DNA of 39,299 nucleotides. Source: CAYWMP01 sp964459445 (GTDB lineage Bacteria > Desulfobacterota > DSM-4660 > Desulfatiglandales > HGW-15). The translations under genes were made by a program, and so were the position numbers. The stretch covers positions 1 through 39,299 of the forward strand of contig CAYWMP010000034.1 of the NCBI GenBank assembly GCA_964459445.1. Direction: 5' to 3'. Below, piece after piece: positions 24,182-33,215 of this stretch. The notes below the pieces were generated by a model. It ran no database searches. It was not told the origin of the DNA and saw only the letters and a program-made list of their open reading frames with translations. Position 1 is the first letter of the stretch. Every line of letters begins with the position of its first letter.

Positions 24182-24721
24182 TTGAGTTCTAATCTAATCT
24201 GGATGGATCTGGAAATGACGGGGCTTGATGCGGAGAGAGGGGTTATTGTCGAGATTGCCACTCTCATAACAGATGACAAACTGGAAATTCTGGCGGAGGG
24301 CCCTAATATTGCGATCAATTATAGGGATGAAATTCTGGACGATATGGACGAGTGGAGCAAAGAACAACACACGAAATCGGGTTTGATGGAAAGAATCAGG
24401 GCATCCCTTGATGACTGCCAGACAGCGGAACGGAAAACACTGGCGTTTCTCAGTAAGCACTGCAAAAGGGGAAAATCGCCCCTTTGCGGGAATTCAATCT
24501 GGCAGGATCGTCGATTCCTCATTAATCACATGCCTGCTATTGAAGGATTTTGCCATTATCGGAATATTGACGTGAGCTCTGTTAAGGAACTCGTCAAGAG
24601 ATGGTATCCCTCTTTGCCAACCTATGAAAAACAAAAAACCCACCTGGCATTGGATGACATCATAGAGTCCATTGGTGAACTGAAATACTATCGCCAGAAG
24701 GTTTTTGTCCAAAAGCCCTGA
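24182..24721 (+). CDS. orn: Oligoribonuclease
   Basis: It degrades di- to penta-ribonucleotides at the end of mRNA decay, including the pGpG produced by c-di-GMP turnover. DEDDh exonuclease motifs are present: MDLEMTGL (Asp9, Glu11), WQDRRFL (Asp109) and HLALDDI (His154, Asp158/159). 179 aa, the usual length. The start is a TTG at 24182: the family N-terminus (NLIWMDLEMTGL) requires it, and AAGGAG (24168-24173) lies 8 nt upstream; the first in-frame ATG is inside the first catalytic motif. It precedes the Lhr helicase gene by about 150 bp. Confidence 0.95.
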   Translation: MSSNLIWMDLEMTGLDAERGVIVEIATLITDDKLEILAEGPNIAINYRDEILDDMDEWSKEQHTKSGLMERIRASLDDCQTAERKTLAFLSKHCKRGKSPLCGNSIWQDRRFLINHMPAIEGFCHYRNIDVSSVKELVKRWYPSLPTYEKQKTHLALDDIIESIGELKYYRQKVFVQKP

Positions 24722-24872
24722 ATCGTTCAATGTTCTGGGTTTTTTAAATTTTGCAATTCCCCAAGTAAAAAATCTTTGCCTCCAGTCATGCGCAAAGAGG
24801 GAGTTAGCGCCCTAATCCCTCGATTGGGTCGGGCAGAGTTAAATCCTGTATATGCGTTTTGAGAGGTAACCT

Positions 24873-27800
24873 ATGGGCGTTCCCGCCGATACCCTTTCTT
24901 TGTTTCACCCAGTCATCGCAACATGGTTTCAGGAGGCGGTAGGTCTCCCCACAGAAGCGCAGACCCTTGGCTGGCCCACTATTGCAAAGGGCGAACACGT
25001 CCTTATTTGTGCGCCGACCGGAAGCGGGAAAACCCTGACAGCCTTCCTGTGGGCCATCAATCAGTTGGTCACAGGAAATTGGAATACCGGCCACACCAAC
25101 GTTCTCTATGTCTCACCGCTCAAGGCCCTGAACAATGATATTTACAGAAATCTGATCGGGCCCCTCGAGGATTTGAAGGGACGTTTCGAAGGGGCCGGAG
25201 AATCCTTCCCTCCTGTACGCGTCGGTGTTCGAAGCGGCGATACGCCCCAGTCGGAAAGGCGGGCCATGGTCCGGCATCCCCCCGAGATCCTCATTACGAC
25301 CCCAGAAAGCTTGAACCTTTTGCTGAGCTCAAACGGTGGTCGAACCGTTCTGAGAGGCATTTCCACCGTGATACTCGACGAAATCCATTCGGTCGTCGGG
25401 AACAAACGGGGTGTTCATCTAATTACGGCTGTGGAACGACTGGCCCTCCTATGCGGTGAATTTCAAAGGCTGGCGCTCTCAGCCACGATAGAACCCCTGG
25501 GAAGGGTTGCCGAGTTCATAGGCGGCTTTAGAATGGAGGGAACCGCGAACGCCTCCCGCTACATCCCTCGACCGGTCTCAACGGTCATTTCCACTGCAGA
25601 AAAACAATATGACATACGAGTCCGTTTTCCCGAGGGAGCGAGGGAACAATCCACCCAAGAATCCTTTTGGGAACCCTTTGTGGGGGCCTTTAAAAAGGTC
25701 ATCGACCGAAATCGGTCTACATTGCTATTTGTGAATAATCGGGGTTTATGCGAAAAGCTGACCCTAAAAATCAATCTCAAAGAAGATCGCCCCGTCGCCT
25801 ATGCCCACCACGGTTCCCTTTCCCGAGAAATACGTGGGGAGGTAGAGAAAAAACTCAAGGCAGGAGAACTCAGGGCCATCGTGGCAACGAACTCTCTTGA
25901 ACTGGGGATCGACATCGGTGCGCTGGACGAGGTCGTACTCATCCAATCACCTCCCGCCATATCCTCATCCATTCAACGTGTGGGTCGCGCCGGCCATCGG
26001 GTTGGAGAAGTGAGTCGGGGAACCATCGTTCCCACCCATTCGCTGGATTTACTTGAAGCCGCGGTGCTTGGTTCGGGTATTATTGAACAGGATTTGGAGT
26101 CGACAGAACCTGTTCACTGTCCCTTGGATGTCCTGGCCCAGATCATTGTCTCCATGGTCGGAACTGAGATGTGGGACCTAGACGCCCTGTTTGCCCATCT
26201 AAGGACGAGCTATCCCTACCGCCAATTGAGCCGGGAGCAATACGATCTTGTATTGAATATGCTGGCCGGCCGATACGCAGATACCCGAATCCGCGAACTG
26301 GAACCTCGTATTTCCATCGACCGGTTGGACAACACCGTCACGGCCAGGAAAGGGGCCCTATTGGCCCTTTATTTCTCAGGGGGTACGATTCCGGACAGAG
26401 GGTATTTTAACCTGCGACACCACGAGACAAACGCACGCATCGGTGATTTGGACGAGGAATTCGTTTGGGAAGCCTCCATCGGGCAAATCTTCAGTTTGGG
26501 CACCCAGAATTGGAAGATAGAGCGCATTACCCATAACGACGTCTTTGTGCGGCAGAGCCGTCCAAAGGCCATCGCCCCCCCTTTTTGGAAAGGAGAGGGG
26601 ATTTATCGAGATTTCCACTTCTCCACGCGCATCGCTGAGTTTCTAGAGGAGGCCAATGAACGTCTCAACGATCCGGATATTTCGGCGGCCCTTCAAAGGG
26701 AAAACCGCATGGATCGGGTTGCTGCAGAAGAACTCATCGCATTTTTAATAAGACAGCGGGAGAGAACCGGCTGCGATCTTCCCCACAGACACCACCTGGT
26801 CATCGAATTTGTCAATGCGGGTCCCGCCTCGGTACCGGGAAATCAGATGGTTTTACACACCTTCTGGGGAGGTCGAGTCAATCAACCCTTTGCCATGGCA
26901 CTGGATGCTGCCTGGAAAGAAAGATTCGGACATCGAATCGAGGTTTATGCCGGGAACGATAGTATTGTGCTTCAGCTGCCCCAGGTCGTCACGGCCGAGG
27001 AATTGCTGTCCCTGGTCACCAGTCAACAAGTGGAATCCATGCTCCGAAAGCGTCTTGAGGGATCCGGCTATTTTGGTGCGAGATTTAGAGAATGCGCCGG
27101 CCGGGCATTGCTTTTCAACCGTAGAAAGATCAATGAGCGCATGCCCCTTTGGATGACGCGACTTCGATCTCAGAAGCTTCTGGACGCGGTCCTTCCCTAT
27201 GATGATTTTCCCATTCTTCTGGAAGCTTGGCGTACCTGTTTACAGGATGAGTTTGACATGGCAGGTCTTTACCGGATTTTGGGAGAACTCGAATCGGGCC
27301 TCATTACCTGGTCGGAAACCAGGACATCCCGCCCCAGCCCCATGGCCCAGGCCGTGACCTGGGGACAGATCAACCAGTATATGTATAGGGATGATGGGTC
27401 ACCATCAGGGAAGCGTTCGAAACTCCGCAGGAATCTTCTAAGAGATGTAGTCCACTTCCCAGGTCTTCGCCCCGCGGTGACAAGGGAAATTGCGGATCGG
27501 TTCGAGCATAAACGCCAACGGTTGAGTCCCGGATATTCTCCGGCCTCTCTGCGTGATCTGGTGGATTGGGTCAAGGAAAGGGTTGTCATTCCTGAATCTG
27601 AGTGGGATCACCTCACGGAGGTCATGAAGCAAGATCATGGTGAACAGGTCGAAGAATGGTTGGAATCTGCCGGGAATCGGCTTACCAGGATCGTACACAA
27701 ACAGTCCAATAATTCGCTTATCGTGGCCCTGGAAAGATTGCCACAAATCATTCATGGGTTTTACGGGACTGTTGAAAAGATCCGCATCGAGCCTCTATCC

Positions 27801-29357
27801 CGAAATGGGGAAGGGTTAGGGTATCCGGTCGACGGGGTCGAGCCGTCCGATCAAGACCCCATAGAGCGCCTAACACGACTCCTCGGAGAATGGCTCCAAT
27901 ATTATGGACCTCTGCCCATGGACCATATTCCCGGGTTGCTAGGTGTCAAGGGCCAGCGCTTGAGAATGGCCGTGAATGATCTCATTGATTCCGAAAGGGT
28001 GGTGGCCGGTGAGCTTCTAAAAGGGGGTGAAGAAGGGGATATCTGCGATTCTGAGAACTTCGAGTCCCTGCTTCGAATCATGAGGGCGGAAAGCATTCCC
28101 CAATTTGAGCCCCTAGGGATCGACAATTTACCGCTGTTCCTGGCGACCTACCAGGGCATCGTCAATCCCCCTTCTGAGGCCGTAGGGCTCAAACAGACCC
28201 TGGAACAACTCCTATGTTACCCAACGCCGGCGTCTCTTTGGGAGAAAGAAATATTGCCTTCGCGGCTTTCCAGATACGATCCGTCCTGGCTTGATACCCT
28301 TATGCAGGAAGGAGAGCTGAGGTGGATTGGAAACGAAAAACAGAATGTGTCCTTTTGTTTCGAATCGGATCTGGACTTAATGGAGCGAGAAGAAGACGGG
28401 AAGCAGCAGAACGCTGAACCCCAAGGCAATCACGAGGTGTCTGCCCTGTTCCCGGATATGAGAGGTCGGTATGATTTTTCAACGCTCCTCCGAATGTCTG
28501 AGTCCGGCCCTTCGGAAGTATTTGATAAACTGTGGGAAGGGGTGTGGATGGGCCTTGTGAGCAACGATTCTTTTCTTTCGCTCCGAAAGGGCATAGAGAC
28601 TCGTTTTAAAATGCATGAATTGGGTGGCACGGGGAACAGAAGATCCCGAGGGGGGCGGCGAACCGGGCTAGCCAGATGGAAGCAAAGCTTACCCTTTGCC
28701 GGGAATTGGTTTTCGATCATCAAGCCGGAGCTTGGAAGCGATCTGATCCAGAGAGAGGAAAGGAACAAAGATCGCGTCAGGTTATTGCTTGATCGATATG
28801 GCCTTCTGTTTCGGGAACTTCTGCTGCGGGAATCGCCTCCCTTTCAATGGTCGAATCTTTTTAGATCACTCCGTCTGATGGAATTATCAGGAGAAATCCT
28901 GGCGGGCTATTTCTTTCACGGAATCCCCGGCCCGCAGTTCATCTCTCACCGTGCCTTTCGCATGCTCCAAAGAGAGCTCCCTAAAGACGCCATCTGGTGG
29001 ATCAATGCAACCGATCCTACTTCCCTCTGCGGGACCCCTTTGGATGCTGTAAGAGGGATGCTGCCCAAACGCCTGGAAAATAGCCACCTGGTCTACCATG
29101 GAAATAGGCTTGTTATGGTATCCACAAGGCGCGGAAAGAGCCTGAGATTTCATGTGCCGCCGGAAGATCCGCACATCCATGGTTATTTGGGTCCCTTGCG
29201 GCATTTACTCATGCGGGAGTTTCAGCCTGAACGGCGGATCGCCATCGAGACCATCAATGAAGAAAAGGCGACCCAAAGCCCCTACCTGGATGCCCTCCGT
29301 ACCGCCTTCGACGTCATCGTCGATTACAAACAGGTTAGCCTGTATCGCAAACAATAG
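24873..29357 (+). CDS. lhr: Lhr-family ATP-dependent superfamily 2 helicase
   Basis: A 3'-5' nucleic-acid helicase of the Lhr (large helicase-related) family, linked in other bacteria to DNA repair. Motifs: Walker A CAPTGSGKT (46-54), SPLKALNND, TTPESL, DEIH (169-172), SAT (203-205), NSLELGID and QRVGRAGH in the second RecA domain. A winged-helix and Lhr-core module follow (to about residue 860). A long C-terminal region is rich in winged-helix-like segments, including FPGLRPAVTREIADRF and YGPLPMDHIPGLLGV. At 1494 aa it matches full-length Lhr (Escherichia coli about 1538 aa), not the short Lhr-Core form. GAGAGGTAA precedes the ATG. Confidence 0.93.
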   Translation: MGVPADTLSLFHPVIATWFQEAVGLPTEAQTLGWPTIAKGEHVLICAPTGSGKTLTAFLWAINQLVTGNWNTGHTNVLYVSPLKALNNDIYRNLIGPLEDLKGRFEGAGESFPPVRVGVRSGDTPQSERRAMVRHPPEILITTPESLNLLLSSNGGRTVLRGISTVILDEIHSVVGNKRGVHLITAVERLALLCGEFQRLALSATIEPLGRVAEFIGGFRMEGTANASRYIPRPVSTVISTAEKQYDIRVRFPEGAREQSTQESFWEPFVGAFKKVIDRNRSTLLFVNNRGLCEKLTLKINLKEDRPVAYAHHGSLSREIRGEVEKKLKAGELRAIVATNSLELGIDIGALDEVVLIQSPPAISSSIQRVGRAGHRVGEVSRGTIVPTHSLDLLEAAVLGSGIIEQDLESTEPVHCPLDVLAQIIVSMVGTEMWDLDALFAHLRTSYPYRQLSREQYDLVLNMLAGRYADTRIRELEPRISIDRLDNTVTARKGALLALYFSGGTIPDRGYFNLRHHETNARIGDLDEEFVWEASIGQIFSLGTQNWKIERITHNDVFVRQSRPKAIAPPFWKGEGIYRDFHFSTRIAEFLEEANERLNDPDISAALQRENRMDRVAAEELIAFLIRQRERTGCDLPHRHHLVIEFVNAGPASVPGNQMVLHTFWGGRVNQPFAMALDAAWKERFGHRIEVYAGNDSIVLQLPQVVTAEELLSLVTSQQVESMLRKRLEGSGYFGARFRECAGRALLFNRRKINERMPLWMTRLRSQKLLDAVLPYDDFPILLEAWRTCLQDEFDMAGLYRILGELESGLITWSETRTSRPSPMAQAVTWGQINQYMYRDDGSPSGKRSKLRRNLLRDVVHFPGLRPAVTREIADRFEHKRQRLSPGYSPASLRDLVDWVKERVVIPESEWDHLTEVMKQDHGEQVEEWLESAGNRLTRIVHKQSNNSLIVALERLPQIIHGFYGTVEKIRIEPLSRNGEGLGYPVDGVEPSDQDPIERLTRLLGEWLQYYGPLPMDHIPGLLGVKGQRLRMAVNDLIDSERVVAGELLKGGEEGDICDSENFESLLRIMRAESIPQFEPLGIDNLPLFLATYQGIVNPPSEAVGLKQTLEQLLCYPTPASLWEKEILPSRLSRYDPSWLDTLMQEGELRWIGNEKQNVSFCFESDLDLMEREEDGKQQNAEPQGNHEVSALFPDMRGRYDFSTLLRMSESGPSEVFDKLWEGVWMGLVSNDSFLSLRKGIETRFKMHELGGTGNRRSRGGRRTGLARWKQSLPFAGNWFSIIKPELGSDLIQREERNKDRVRLLLDRYGLLFRELLLRESPPFQWSNLFRSLRLMELSGEILAGYFFHGIPGPQFISHRAFRMLQRELPKDAIWWINATDPTSLCGTPLDAVRGMLPKRLENSHLVYHGNRLVMVSTRRGKSLRFHVPPEDPHIHGYLGPLRHLLMREFQPERRIAIETINEEKATQSPYLDALRTAFDVIVDYKQVSLYRKQ

Positions 29358-29405
29358 AGACAGTTTCAAAACGCCCGATTTTGGCCAATCCTGGCATTTC
29401 GGCGG
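29353..29405. repeat. Degenerate left end of the palindromic dispersed element
   Basis: GAGAC-AGTTTCAAAACGCCC...CCAATC..GGC.TT aligns by eye with the left end of the 31739 copy (GAGACCTTTGCAAAACGCCC...CCAATCTCCGCTT). It overlaps the end of the lhr gene. No right end was found. Confidence 0.4.
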
Positions 29406-29494
29406 GAAGTAAAATACAGAGGCTATGCCGAAAATGAATCATTACTACGGTCGCGTTCTTTTTTTCAAGTCCTATCTATAATCTCCGGTGGCGA

Positions 29495-29591
29495 TTCCCG
29501 TAGCTGGAAGGGTTCCATAAAATGAATCATTTCATGGGAAAAGACCATTCTGCCAAGGGTTTTGTGGCGTGAACCCTCCCATCTACGGGAA
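29495..29591. repeat. 97-bp inverted repeat between lhr and the 129-aa gene
   Basis: TTCCCGTAGCTGGAAGGGTTC (29495-29515, arms given 5'-3') faces GAACCCTCCCATCTACGGGAA (29571-29591), matching over 21 bp except for two positions; TCCGGTGG occurs outside both arms in direct orientation. A separate hairpin, CGCCCC-TAT-GGGGCG (29680-29694), lies just downstream of the minus-strand gene and might end its transcript. No gene is supported in 29406-29760. Confidence 0.5.
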
Positions 29592-29760
29592 GGGCAGAGT
29601 CCGGTGGAATTCTTTTTGAGATAGGGCTTGAAAAAAAGAACACGACCTCCGTTATTGCTCAGGGTTGTTTTAACATAAGCGCCCCTATGGGGCGTTGATT
29701 CAAAGCCAGGTCCTTTAGACCAAGATTTTTGCCTCCCTACTGTTTAGAATGTCCCTGATC

Positions 29761-30150
29761 TCATCCGGCGGTATCGTGGATATAGATCTGTTCGATGCCG
29801 GGTTTGAGAAAGAATTTGCTCATATCGACCTTTTTCCGGTTATCGGAAAAGCTAATGACGAATTTTTTCTCACAGGGGACCCGTTCCAATCTCTTGATAT
29901 CGTCCAACTCGATAGTCGGGTTGCTGCAGAAGGCCACTTCCAGAGTCTGGGCATCTTTCATACCCATGATATCCACCGGACCCTCATGATATCGGGGATT
30001 GCGGAAGGCGGGAACAGGAATAAGACCATGCTCCTCTAAATAACCAAATAGAACGCATCGAATGGTTTCTTTGATAACGGTATCTGATAAATACTCCTCA
30101 GGAATCGAGCCAATGGCCTTCAGAATTCTATCTTTGATTTCATCTTTCAT
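29761..30150 (-). CDS. Hypothetical protein paired with an endonuclease IV-like gene
   Basis: 129 residues, soluble, not recognised. The N-terminal half is helical and contains a conserved-looking segment HEGPVDIMGMKDAQTLEVAF, followed by strands (KKFVISFSDN, IEQIYIHD). The order Asp...Leu-Glu-Val and strand-helix pattern loosely recalls small nuclease-like folds, but no catalytic Lys is evident and I do not claim one. It begins 7 bp after the stop of the endonuclease IV-like gene, so the two form an operon; a role in the same DNA-related process is inference. Confidence 0.65.
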   Translation of the reverse strand: MKDEIKDRILKAIGSIPEEYLSDTVIKETIRCVLFGYLEEHGLIPVPAFRNPRYHEGPVDIMGMKDAQTLEVAFCSNPTIELDDIKRLERVPCEKKFVISFSDNRKKVDMSKFFLKPGIEQIYIHDTAG

Positions 30151-30157
30151 GATGCTC

Positions 30158-30940
30158 TCAACCCCTTTCTTCTTGAAGCCGATGTACCATTTTTTTCATC
30201 ATCTTTGCATCTTTATAGGGCTGGGGAGACTCACAAATAAGGGTGATATCGGGCCTTCTCTTTATGAGTTCCTTTGCCAGAGGTTCGAAAAATGCCTTTT
30301 TTGTCTTCACATGTTTCCTTTCCCCCTTTTTACCATATTCGATACCGGAAAAATGGGCATGAAATTTCCTGGGTAGTTTCTTGAGTAATCGTCCGTAATC
30401 GAGTTCCCCTTGGTGTCTCGCGTAGAGATGGGAGAAGTCAACCGTCAATCCGCAGCCTGTCTCCCTTTTCAACTTCAGAAGTTCGTCAAGAGATCCGAAC
30501 TGAGAAGGTTTACCGGTTATTTCGGGGCACAAGTTCACATCCCACTTTTTCCTAGAAATGTATTTTTGCATCCCCAAAATTGCTTTCTTAATCATGCCAT
30601 AGGTCTTTTTCTGGGTCTTCTTCTGATAGAATCCGGCATGAAACACCACGTTTTTCGCCCCCAAGACATGGGCTCGTTCGCAGGAATCAAGGATTCGTTT
30701 TTTGCTCGCAAGGATCTTTTCCTTCTCATCGGAAGCGAGATTAATGTAGTAGGGTGCATGCACGGAGAGGGCGATCTCCTTTTCCTTGGCCAGAATGCCA
30801 ACCTTTTCTGCAGTATCCAACGTCATTCTGACGCCGTAGGTAAATTCAACCTCCATACAATCAAGTTTCATTCGCGCAACCTTTTTAATGCCGCCAAGAT
30901 TACCTAGACCGGAGGAACCTGCAGGGCCTATTCTTATCAT
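30158..30940 (-). CDS. AP endonuclease family 2 (endonuclease IV-like) TIM barrel
   Basis: Predicted metal-dependent TIM-barrel enzyme related to endonuclease IV (Nfo), which incises DNA at abasic sites. Candidate metal ligands run in order: His61 (HAPYYINL), His101 (VVFHAGFY), Glu140 (CPEITGKPSQFGSLDEL), Asp168 and His171 (TVDFSHLYAR), His194/196 (FHAHFSGIEYG) and Glu237 (ICESPQP). Length (260 aa) is shorter than E. coli Nfo (285) and the style is that of archaeal and anaerobe homologues; sugar-phosphate isomerases share the fold but not this pattern. GAGGTAAG precedes the ATG. It heads an operon with the 129-aa protein. Confidence 0.85.
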   Translation of the reverse strand: MIRIGPAGSSGLGNLGGIKKVARMKLDCMEVEFTYGVRMTLDTAEKVGILAKEKEIALSVHAPYYINLASDEKEKILASKKRILDSCERAHVLGAKNVVFHAGFYQKKTQKKTYGMIKKAILGMQKYISRKKWDVNLCPEITGKPSQFGSLDELLKLKRETGCGLTVDFSHLYARHQGELDYGRLLKKLPRKFHAHFSGIEYGKKGERKHVKTKKAFFEPLAKELIKRRPDITLICESPQPYKDAKMMKKMVHRLQEERG

Positions 30941-30977
30941 CTTACCTCTAGCGTTGCCTAAACAACAGGTTGAACAC

Positions 30978-30994
30978 TATCCATATAATGGATA
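30978..30994. promoter_or_regulatory. Palindrome upstream of the endonuclease IV-like gene
   Basis: TATCCAT-ATA-ATGGATA (30978-30994), 7-bp arms, about 40-55 bp upstream of the start codon, in the position of an operator. No regulator is encoded next to it. Confidence 0.3.
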
Positions 30995-31164
30995 TTTGGA
31001 CATATCAGATCAAAAGGGTAATCCAACGGTTTCACATCCAACACCCCATTAAGGGAAACCAGACCGAATTCGAGGGCACAGCCAAGGAATTGGATTAAAT
31101 GGGGCGATAACAGGCATTGGGCAGGTATAAACGACAAAAATGCAAGGGATGATTTTTTGAAGAC

Positions 31165-31605
31165 CTATTCACCGCAGCGGGACATGAGTGCCTTTATCGT
31201 ATCCCTGAAACGCTGGAGAACTACGGGGAGCATTCTTTTCGCTAACTGGGGGTATATTTCCACCCTGGCCCTAAACACCCAGGAGGGGAGAAGAATACAG
31301 TGCGTATCCTCGGTGGCAATGAGACTGGCCGATCGTGGGGCATTATCAAGAATTGTCATTTCCCCAAGGAATTCTCCGGCGCCGCGCTCGGCGATTTCCA
31401 ATTCTTCACCGCTTTCAGTCTGGATGATTACTTTAACATTTCCAGTAATGAGGATATATAGTCCTATTCCGGGATCACCTTGCCTGACGACTGTCTCACC
31501 CGACCTATAGAAGCGTTCTTCGCAAAACTCTGCCAGGCTCTCGATGGCTTTCTGATCCAAATCAGCAAAAAGGTCTATATTCCTCAGAGCCTCTTCATTG
31601 TCCAT
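31165..31605 (-). CDS. Stand-alone cyclic-nucleotide-binding-domain protein
   Basis: 146 residues forming a single CAP-type cNMP-binding domain with no DNA-binding helix-turn-helix or catalytic domain. The phosphate-binding cassette GEFLGEMTILDNAPRSASL (78-96) has both the ribose-binding Glu82 and the phosphate-binding Arg91, so it may really bind cAMP, cGMP or a dinucleotide. The N-terminal region (NIDLFADLDQKAIESLAEF) is the usual helical lead-in. It would act as a soluble sensor or adaptor with an unidentified partner. AAGGAAGGGG precedes the ATG. It is monocistronic, and a palindromic element lies upstream. Confidence 0.88.
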   Translation of the reverse strand: MDNEEALRNIDLFADLDQKAIESLAEFCEERFYRSGETVVRQGDPGIGLYILITGNVKVIIQTESGEELEIAERGAGEFLGEMTILDNAPRSASLIATEDTHCILLPSWVFRARVEIYPQLAKRMLPVVLQRFRDTIKALMSRCGE

Positions 31606-31738
31606 TGTCGCCCCTTCCTTAAAGATTTAGGTGATGGGGTTGGGAGGCCATTGTCTCTAAAAAAGTGTATGGAAAAAGGGCCGTTGTGTCAACAAAAGCG
31701 GATTGATTAAGTAGCATCGATGTTCCGGCACATATTCT

Positions 31739-31904
31739 GAGACCTTTGCAAAACGCCCCCTTTTCTCCAATCTCCGCTTCAGACTCGGATTTCAATCCTC
31801 AAAATACTTTGAGTATTCCTGTGGTTAATCCGCCAGAAGTATGGCGGATTAAAATCCTCGTCCTTATTGACCTTGAGCAAAATTGAACATTTTGCAAAGG
31901 TCTC
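31739..31904. repeat. Palindromic dispersed element, copy 2, with nested hairpin insertion
   Basis: Perfect 15-bp terminal inverted repeats GAGACCTTTGCAAAA (31739-31753) and TTTTGCAAAGGTCTC (31890-31904). The interior aligns with copy 1 (15211-15353). Where copy 1 has GGTTAAAATCC, this copy has an additional 24 bp containing AATCCGCCA-GAAGTA-TGGCGGATT (about 31826-31850), flanked by TTA on both sides, which looks like a nested small insertion. Confidence 0.8.
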
Positions 31905-32223
31905 ATTCCCTACTCCTTCGATTAGTATTCGGTGATGCATTTCTTCAATCAGTACCTGGTGCTGCACTCGGTTTTTGTTTTTTTAGCCGAATGGAGGGAG
32001 CATTTCTTTAAGTTTAAAATCTCAATATTCATCACCATTTTTGCGAATCGAAACACCCATGCATCAAATTGGGGAAGGGAAAGCAACTTGTATGGTGACT
32101 AAATGGTGTTAATAGTATGGTTATAAGTACATTAGCCCTTTGTGATTCTGGAAAAGAGTGAATTCATCTGAGGTCGATGCTGCCTTGTCTAGGGTAGATT
32201 TATATAGTCAGGAGGCGAGATAA

Positions 32224-32346
32224 ATGGAAGAAAAGAAATCGTGCAAATCCCTTGGCGTTGAACATCCCCACGGCTCAAAGGTTTGTAAAAACAATAAATG
32301 CGTGAGGTGTAGCGACGGCCAGTGGGAAGAAATGAGTGAGAAATAA
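32224..32346 (+). CDS. 40-residue Cys-rich small protein
   Basis: An AGGAGG box (32210-32215) lies 8 nt before the ATG, and a hairpin terminator follows the stop, so this is a real transcription-translation unit despite its size. The protein begins MEEKKSCKSLGVEHPHG and has four cysteines (7, 21, 26, 29) arranged C...VCKNNKCVRCSDGQW, resembling small zinc-binding knuckle modules of the type C-x(n)-V-C-x4-C-x2-C-x-D-G-x-W. No signal peptide, so it should be cytoplasmic. Function unknown. The 310 bp to its left contain nothing I can support beyond the palindromic element's flank. Confidence 0.75.
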   Translation: MEEKKSCKSLGVEHPHGSKVCKNNKCVRCSDGQWEEMSEK

Positions 32347-32399
32347 CAGGTCATTGAAAGCCTGAAACAAAATAGTTAATAGTTGGCATAAAGATAGAT

Positions 32400-32439
32400 G
32401 AGCGGAGCAGGCAACCAAGCCTCTCCGCTCGATTATTTT
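32400..32439 (+). terminator. Terminator of the small Cys-rich gene
   Basis: GAGCGGAG (32400-32407) pairs with CTCCGCTC (32423-32430), extended internally by GGC/GCC, followed by GATTATTTT. The strong GC stem with a modest T-tract lies 54 bp after the stop codon. Confidence 0.7.
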
Positions 32440-32531
32440 GTTGCTTCCCAATGGGACAAATTCAAATTTTGGGTTTCAAGCAACTTTAATTGAAAGCTGT
32501 GCATCTATAAATGAGCAACGTGCAACCAGCA

Positions 32532-33215
32532 TCATAACTCTATCGAATCCCCAGGCTTTAACACATTGACATTAGCGGATGTCTCCTCGCCCGTTCTCTT
32601 GGCCCATGAATCGGGATTCTGTTGAATCACGTCAAAGGTATTGTAGTGGATTGGGATTACGGTCTTGGGCTCAATGAGCTTGACAGCGCGGAGGGCATCA
32701 TCCGGTCCCATGGTAAAGTTGTCGCCTATTGGCAATATAGCCACATCAATACCCTCTTCACCAATAAGTTTCATGTCGTAGAAAAGGCCCGTGTCGCAGG
32801 CATGGTAGATCTTCTTGTTTTGAATATAGAGCAGAAACCCGCAGGGGTTTCCACCATAAGTGCCGTCCGGCAGCGCCGAACCATGGTGTGCAATAGTGAG
32901 TTTGACGCGACCCCAGGGATAATTGAAACCACCGCCGATGTGCTGTGGATGGACTTTTTCGATGCCCTGGGAGAGGAGCCAGTTGTGAATCTCAAAATTT
33001 GAAATACAAGTGGCGCCGGTCCTCTTGGCAATCTCAACCGTGTCGCCCAAATGGTCCCCATGACCGTGGGAAACCAGAATAAAGTCCGGGTCAAGCTCCT
33101 CGGCTTTCATCGCGGCCGTCGGGTTATCTGTCAAAAAAGGATCGATGAGAAGCGTCGCATCACCGGTATTTATCAAAAAACAGGCGTGTCCTGACCAAGT
33201 CAGTTTAATCGCCAT
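32532..33215 (-). CDS. UPF0173-type metal-dependent hydrolase (metallo-beta-lactamase fold)
   Basis: A cytosolic hydrolase of the metallo-beta-lactamase superfamily; the substrate is unknown for this family. Metal-binding motif HGHGDH (50-55) follows strand FILVSH. Further ligands are His in TIAHHGSALPDG, Asp in HACDTGLF and His in PIHYNTF. The N-terminus KLTWSGHACFLI is diagnostic of UPF0173, and 227 aa is its usual length. AAAGGAGAAAGG precedes the ATG. It is monocistronic. Confidence 0.93.
   Translation of the reverse strand: MAIKLTWSGHACFLINTGDATLLIDPFLTDNPTAAMKAEELDPDFILVSHGHGDHLGDTVEIAKRTGATCISNFEIHNWLLSQGIEKVHPQHIGGGFNYPWGRVKLTIAHHGSALPDGTYGGNPCGFLLYIQNKKIYHACDTGLFYDMKLIGEEGIDVAILPIGDNFTMGPDDALRAVKLIEPKTVIPIHYNTFDVIQQNPDSWAKRTGEETSANVNVLKPGDSIEL

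Noticed and set aside
31779..31967. 62-codon minus-strand frame
   Set aside because: It lies wholly within the palindromic element and its flank; the equivalent frame is not preserved in the copy at 15211.
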